This document shows, one piece after another, positions 60,861 to 64,000 of a stretch of DNA of 64,000 nt. Source of the stretch: an uncultured Clostridia bacterium (lineage in GTDB: Bacteria; Bacillota; Clostridia; Oscillospirales; Ruminococcaceae); contig CANQXS010000001.1 in assembly GCA_947627875.1 (NCBI GenBank), positions 62,001 through 126,000 on the forward strand, written 5' to 3'. The position numbers and the translations under genes were made by a program. The notes under the pieces are model-generated. The model had not been told where the DNA came from. It made no database searches and saw nothing but the letters and a program-made list of their open reading frames with translations. How positions within the stretch are numbered: the first letter of the stretch is position 1; the number at the start of each line of letters is the position of its first letter.

Positions 60861-61796
60861 ATGAATACAGTTTTTATGGGAACGCCGGATTTCGCGGTGC
60901 CGTCGCTCAGAGCGCTTATAGAAGGCGGTCATACTGTGAGCGCGGTCTTCACCCAGCCCGACAAGCCGAAGGGCAGGGGAATGAAGCTGACGCCTCCGCC
61001 GGTAAAGGAATACGCCCTCTCTCAGGGGATAGAGGTTTACCAGCCTCAGTCGCTCAAGCGCGAGACCGAAACCGTCACCCCGCTTATAAAGAGCCTTGCG
61101 CCCGACTGCATCGTGGTCGCAGCCTACGGAAAGCTCCTCCCGCCCGAAATTCTCGAAATACCCCGCTTCGGCTGCGTAAACGTCCACGGCTCCCTGCTTC
61201 CGAAATACCGCGGAGCCGCGCCGATACAGTGGACTGTCCTGAACGGCGACGAATACGGCGGCGTCACTACTATGCTTATGGCGGAGGGAATGGACACCGG
61301 CGATATCCTGCTTCAGACCTCCGTTAAGGTCGGAGCCTCCGAGACCTCGGCAGAGCTTTACGACAGGCTTTCCTTTGTCGGAGCCGAGCTTCTTATAAAG
61401 ACCCTTTCGGCGCTCTCTGTCGGCAGCATTACGCCCATTCCGCAGAACCCCGCCGAAGCCACCCTCGCGCCGATGCTTTCAAAGGAGATGTCTCCCACCG
61501 ATTTCTCGCGGACTGCGGCAGAGGTCCGCGCCCATATAAACGGGCTTTGCGACTGGCCCTGCGCCACCGCTGTCCTCGACGGCAAAAAGCTCAGGCTATG
61601 CCGCTGCGAGGTCGTTTCTATGAACGGTTTTCACACCGCCGGAGAGGTCCTCGATGAAAAAGACTTCACCGTGGGCTGCGGCGAAGGCTCGGTCAGGCTT
61701 TTAGAGGTCCAGCCAGAGGGCTCGCGCAGAATGCCCGCAAAGGATTACCTCCGCGGTCACCCCGTTTCAAGGGGAGCTATTCTCAGCCCCGAATGA
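60861..61796 (+). CDS. fmt: Methionyl-tRNA formyltransferase
   Basis: Fmt formylates initiator Met-tRNA with 10-formyl-THF. The 311 residues show VFMGTPDFAVPSLRAL, the catalytic core VNVHGSLLPKYRGAAPIQW, and MDTGDILLQ, then a C-terminal OB-like tRNA-binding domain. It stands 28 bases after def, with AGGAAAGC before ATG. Confidence 0.97.
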   Translation: MNTVFMGTPDFAVPSLRALIEGGHTVSAVFTQPDKPKGRGMKLTPPPVKEYALSQGIEVYQPQSLKRETETVTPLIKSLAPDCIVVAAYGKLLPPEILEIPRFGCVNVHGSLLPKYRGAAPIQWTVLNGDEYGGVTTMLMAEGMDTGDILLQTSVKVGASETSAELYDRLSFVGAELLIKTLSALSVGSITPIPQNPAEATLAPMLSKEMSPTDFSRTAAEVRAHINGLCDWPCATAVLDGKKLRLCRCEVVSMNGFHTAGEVLDEKDFTVGCGEGSVRLLEVQPEGSRRMPAKDYLRGHPVSRGAILSPE

Positions 61797-61812
61797 TTGA
61801 AAGGAGCATAAT

Positions 61813-62514
61813 ATGCCTTTTGGTTTTTATTATCTTGATTACACATATCTTCTTCTGATACCCGCGATGCTCTTCGCGCTCTATGCGCAGTTCAAGGTCA
61901 ATTCGACCTACAACAAGTTCTCCAAGGTCAGGAATTCGAGGGGGATAACCGGCGCCGAAGTCGCCCGCCGTATCCTCGACGCAAACGGCCTTTGGAACGT
62001 AAAGGTGGTCCATATCGCGGGCAGTCTGACCGACAACTTCAACCCCCAGACCAACACCGTCTCGCTTTCCGACAGCACCTATTCCTCCGACTCCGTCGCG
62101 GCGATAGGCGTTGCGGCTCACGAATGCGGTCACGCCGTTCAGCACGCGACCGGCTACGCTCCGATAAAGATACGCAGCGCTATAATCCCGATAACCAACA
62201 TCGGCTCCAGCCTCGGAATGATACTCCTTCTTGTCGGTCTGATCTTTTCGAGCCATTCCCTCGCTATTTTCGGAGTTTTGCTCTATTCCGCCGTCACCGT
62301 CTTTCAGGCCGTGACCCTTCCCGTCGAATTCAACGCCTCTTCGCGCGCGCTTAAAACCCTCCGCGACGACTTCATTTTAGACGAAGACGAGCTCCCGATG
62401 GCAAGAAAGGTCCTTTCCGCCGCCGCGCTTACCTACGTCGCGGCGCTGATTTCCTCGATAGCGACCGTTCTTAGGCTGCTTCTCATCGCCAACAACCGCA
62501 CGAGGAGAAGATAA
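61813..62514 (+). CDS. Zinc metallopeptidase, YugP family
   Basis: The 233-residue membrane protein has an N-terminal helix (YTYLLLIPAMLFALYA), a zinc motif in AAHECGHAVQHATGY (HExxH), and two further hydrophobic segments (GSSLGMILLLVGLIF and the region near GVLLYSAVTVFQ). This fits the YugP-type peptidases of Firmicutes. Their substrates are unknown. It follows fmt after 16 bases and its stop region touches the rsmB start. Confidence 0.93.
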   Translation: MPFGFYYLDYTYLLLIPAMLFALYAQFKVNSTYNKFSKVRNSRGITGAEVARRILDANGLWNVKVVHIAGSLTDNFNPQTNTVSLSDSTYSSDSVAAIGVAAHECGHAVQHATGYAPIKIRSAIIPITNIGSSLGMILLLVGLIFSSHSLAIFGVLLYSAVTVFQAVTLPVEFNASSRALKTLRDDFILDEDELPMARKVLSAAALTYVAALISSIATVLRLLLIANNRTRRR

Positions 62515-63818
62515 TGCAGACCCCGAGGGAGATTTGTCTTAAGCTTCTTGTTTCTACCGAGCGCGGTCAGGAATATTCCAACCTCGCGCTCGATTCCGCG
62601 CTCAGGCGTTACCCCGATTTAAGGGATATCGACAGGCGGTTCGTCTCGGCGCTCTATTACTCGGTTTTGGAGCGAAAGCTTGCTCTCGACGCCGTGATAG
62701 ACAGCCTTTGCAGCCGTCCGGCGGACAGGCTTTCGCCCGAGCTTCGCCAAATTCTCAGAATGGGCGTCTGCCAGATACTTTATATGGACTCCGTCCCCGA
62801 GAGCGCCGCCGTAAATGAGAGCGTAAAGCTCGCTTCAAAGCTTAAAAACAAGGGCGCGGCAGGGTTTGTAAACGCCCTTCTGCGAAGCTTTATAAGAGGC
62901 GGCTGCAAGCTCCCGAAAAGCGGTGTAAAGCTTAAAGACTTGTCGGCGGAATATTCCTGCCCCGAGTGGATAGTCCGTTCGTTCATCAATGACTACGGCG
63001 AAGATACCGCGCTCGAAATCCTGAAAAGCTCGCTGGGGCGCGCTCCGATGACCGCTCGGCTCAACACCTGCAAATTCCGTTACGACGATATCATCGCCGA
63101 GCTTTCCGCAGAAAACGTGTCTGTAAAGGACATTCCCTTTGCAGGCAGCTGCGCCGAACTCATCGGCTGCGGCTCTGTTGAAAGCCTCTCGGCATACAAA
63201 AAAGGAATGCTCCATATACAGGACCTCTCCTGCCAGCTTTGCTGCCGCGAGCTCGACCCGAAGCCCGGCGAAACTGTTTTAGACCTCTGCGCGGCGCCGG
63301 GCGGCAAAACCTTTACTATTGCCGAGCTTATGGGCGACAGCGGCAGGGTTTACGCCTACGACCTTCACCCCAACCGCGTCGGGCTGATTTCCTCGGGAGC
63401 CGCCCGCCTCGGGCTCGGCTCCGTTACTGCGGGCGTAAATAACGCAAAGATCTTCAGCGAATCTGTCCCGAAAGCCGACAGGATACTCTGCGACGTTCCC
63501 TGCTCGGGTCTCGGAGTTATCCGCCGCAAGCCCGACATAAAATACCGTCCCGAGTCGGAGCTCTCAGCGCTCGCAAACACGCAGTACGAAATACTTTCGA
63601 CCTCCTCACGGTACTTAAAAGCGGGCGGCACTCTGATTTATTCCACCTGCACTCTCAGGCGCTGCGAAAACGAGGATATAGTCGAAAAATTCCTCTCCGA
63701 AAATCCCGATTTCGTGCCTGTAAAGCTAAACGGCTTTACGGATTATCATACAACTATCCTGCCGCAGACGTTCGGCAGCGACGGCTTTTTCATCGCAAAA
63801 CTTCAAAGAAAGCGGTGA
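62514..63818 (+). CDS. rsmB: 16S rRNA (cytosine-967-C5)-methyltransferase
   Basis: RsmB methylates a cytosine in 16S rRNA. The 434-residue protein has a NusB-like N-terminal domain (about 1-140) and a methyltransferase core: [18 protein letters not shown] for [21 protein letters not shown] with one catalytic Cys, and [11 protein letters not shown] with the other. Its ATG overlaps the last base of the YugP-like gene's stop and its stop overlaps the next gene. Confidence 0.97.
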   Translation: MQTPREICLKLLVSTERGQEYSNLALDSALRRYPDLRDIDRRFVSALYYSVLERKLALDAVIDSLCSRPADRLSPELRQILRMGVCQILYMDSVPESAAVNESVKLASKLKNKGAAGFVNALLRSFIRGGCKLPKSGVKLKDLSAEYSCPEWIVRSFINDYGEDTALEILKSSLGRAPMTARLNTCKFRYDDIIAELSAENVSVKDIPFAGSCAELIGCGSVESLSAYKKGMLHIQDLSCQLCCRELDPKPGETVLDLCAAPGGKTFTIAELMGDSGRVYAYDLHPNRVGLISSGAARLGLGSVTAGVNNAKIFSESVPKADRILCDVPCSGLGVIRRKPDIKYRPESELSALANTQYEILSTSSRYLKAGGTLIYSTCTLRRCENEDIVEKFLSENPDFVPVKLNGFTDYHTTILPQTFGSDGFFIAKLQRKR

Positions 63819-64000
63819 GTCCGATTACCGACATAATGTCACTTACCCTCGGCGAGCTCAAGGACTTCGCCGAATCTATAGGCGAAAAGCCCTTCCGCGC
63901 GGCTCAGATTTTTAAATGGCTCCACCAAAAGCGAGCCGGCGATTTCGACGCCATGACCGACCTCCCGCTGCAGCTCCGCGAGCGCCTCAAAGCCGAGTTT
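63815..64000 (+). CDS. rlmN: 23S rRNA (adenine-2503-C2)-methyltransferase RlmN (3' truncated)
   Basis: The first 62 codons match the RlmN N-terminal domain: [31 protein letters not shown] and [16 protein letters not shown]. RlmN is a radical SAM enzyme acting on 23S rRNA and some tRNAs; the cluster motif lies beyond the window. I choose GTG 63815, which overlaps the rsmB stop by four bases; ATG 63836 in the same frame is an alternative. The rsmB-rlmN order is usual in Firmicutes. Confidence 0.93.
   Translation, partial: MSPITDIMSLTLGELKDFAESIGEKPFRAAQIFKWLHQKRAGDFDAMTDLPLQLRERLKAEF

Noticed and set aside
1-64000. tRNA, rRNA and transposase genes
   Set aside because: No cloverleaf with a CCA-type end, rRNA segment or transposase-like protein was recognised. 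A dedicated tRNA scan would be decisive.

Overview
The window reads as a chromosomal segment of an anaerobic, low-to-mid GC Firmicute of the class Clostridia, probably an uncultured gut Oscillospirales-like lineage; this placement is inference. The evidence is the PolC-type replicative polymerase, the blocks uppS-cdsA-dxr-rseP-ispG-polC, der-plsY-gpsA and yicC-remA-gmk-rpoZ-priA-def-fmt-rsmB-rlmN, a YlmC/YmxH-type sporulation protein, and sigma-A promoters that nearly all have a 17-bp spacer. Coding density is high, almost everything runs on the + strand, and no rRNA, tRNA, phage, transposase or CRISPR array was seen.

Layout. 1-1.75 kb: end of a membrane-anchored protein and a MacB/FtsX-type ABC permease. 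1.96-9.4 kb: a complete chorismate/tyrosine operon (chorismate mutase-AroB fusion, AroC, AroE-AroK fusion, AroQ, AroA, TyrA, DAHP synthase). It sits behind a promoter, a 29-codon leader peptide with six consecutive aromatic codons, and mutually exclusive antiterminator and terminator hairpins. 9.9-13.6 kb: argG-argH-argF. 13.7-19.1 kb: carA and a single reading frame that joins CarB to a diaminopimelate-epimerase-like domain, then a small membrane protein. 19.1-22.5 kb (minus strand): an Lrp-type regulator, an aminotransferase, ispE and a radical SAM enzyme.

22.6-28.2 kb: a promoter, a 31-codon leader ORF and an intrinsic terminator precede two ABC exporter half-subunits, each with an N-terminal four-cysteine zinc ribbon, separated by a DUF1854-like protein. 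28.5-31.6 kb: a DacF-like protein with all three active-site motifs altered, pgi and a small P-loop protein. 31.6-41.8 kb: YceD/DUF177-rpmF, der-plsY-gpsA, pyrH-frr and the isoprenoid/lipid block. 41.8-46.1 kb: polC. 46.2-53.1 kb: a cysteine-rich conserved protein, YmxH, rpsB-tsf, a methyltransferase, rsmA and asnS. 53.2-55.5 kb: an ECF-sigma protein with a long C-terminal extension and a convergent HD-domain protein. 55.9-64 kb: the yicC-to-rlmN block, cut by the window end.

Four intergenic islands (about 9.4-9.85, 28.19-28.41, 51.05-51.63 and 55.58-55.83 kb) hold a mosaic family of tandem hairpins. In two copies the hairpins keep their order while their stem sequences change in a paired way, which points to selection on structure. 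With the two leader-peptide systems and the CarB-DapF fusion, these are the most novel parts of the window.
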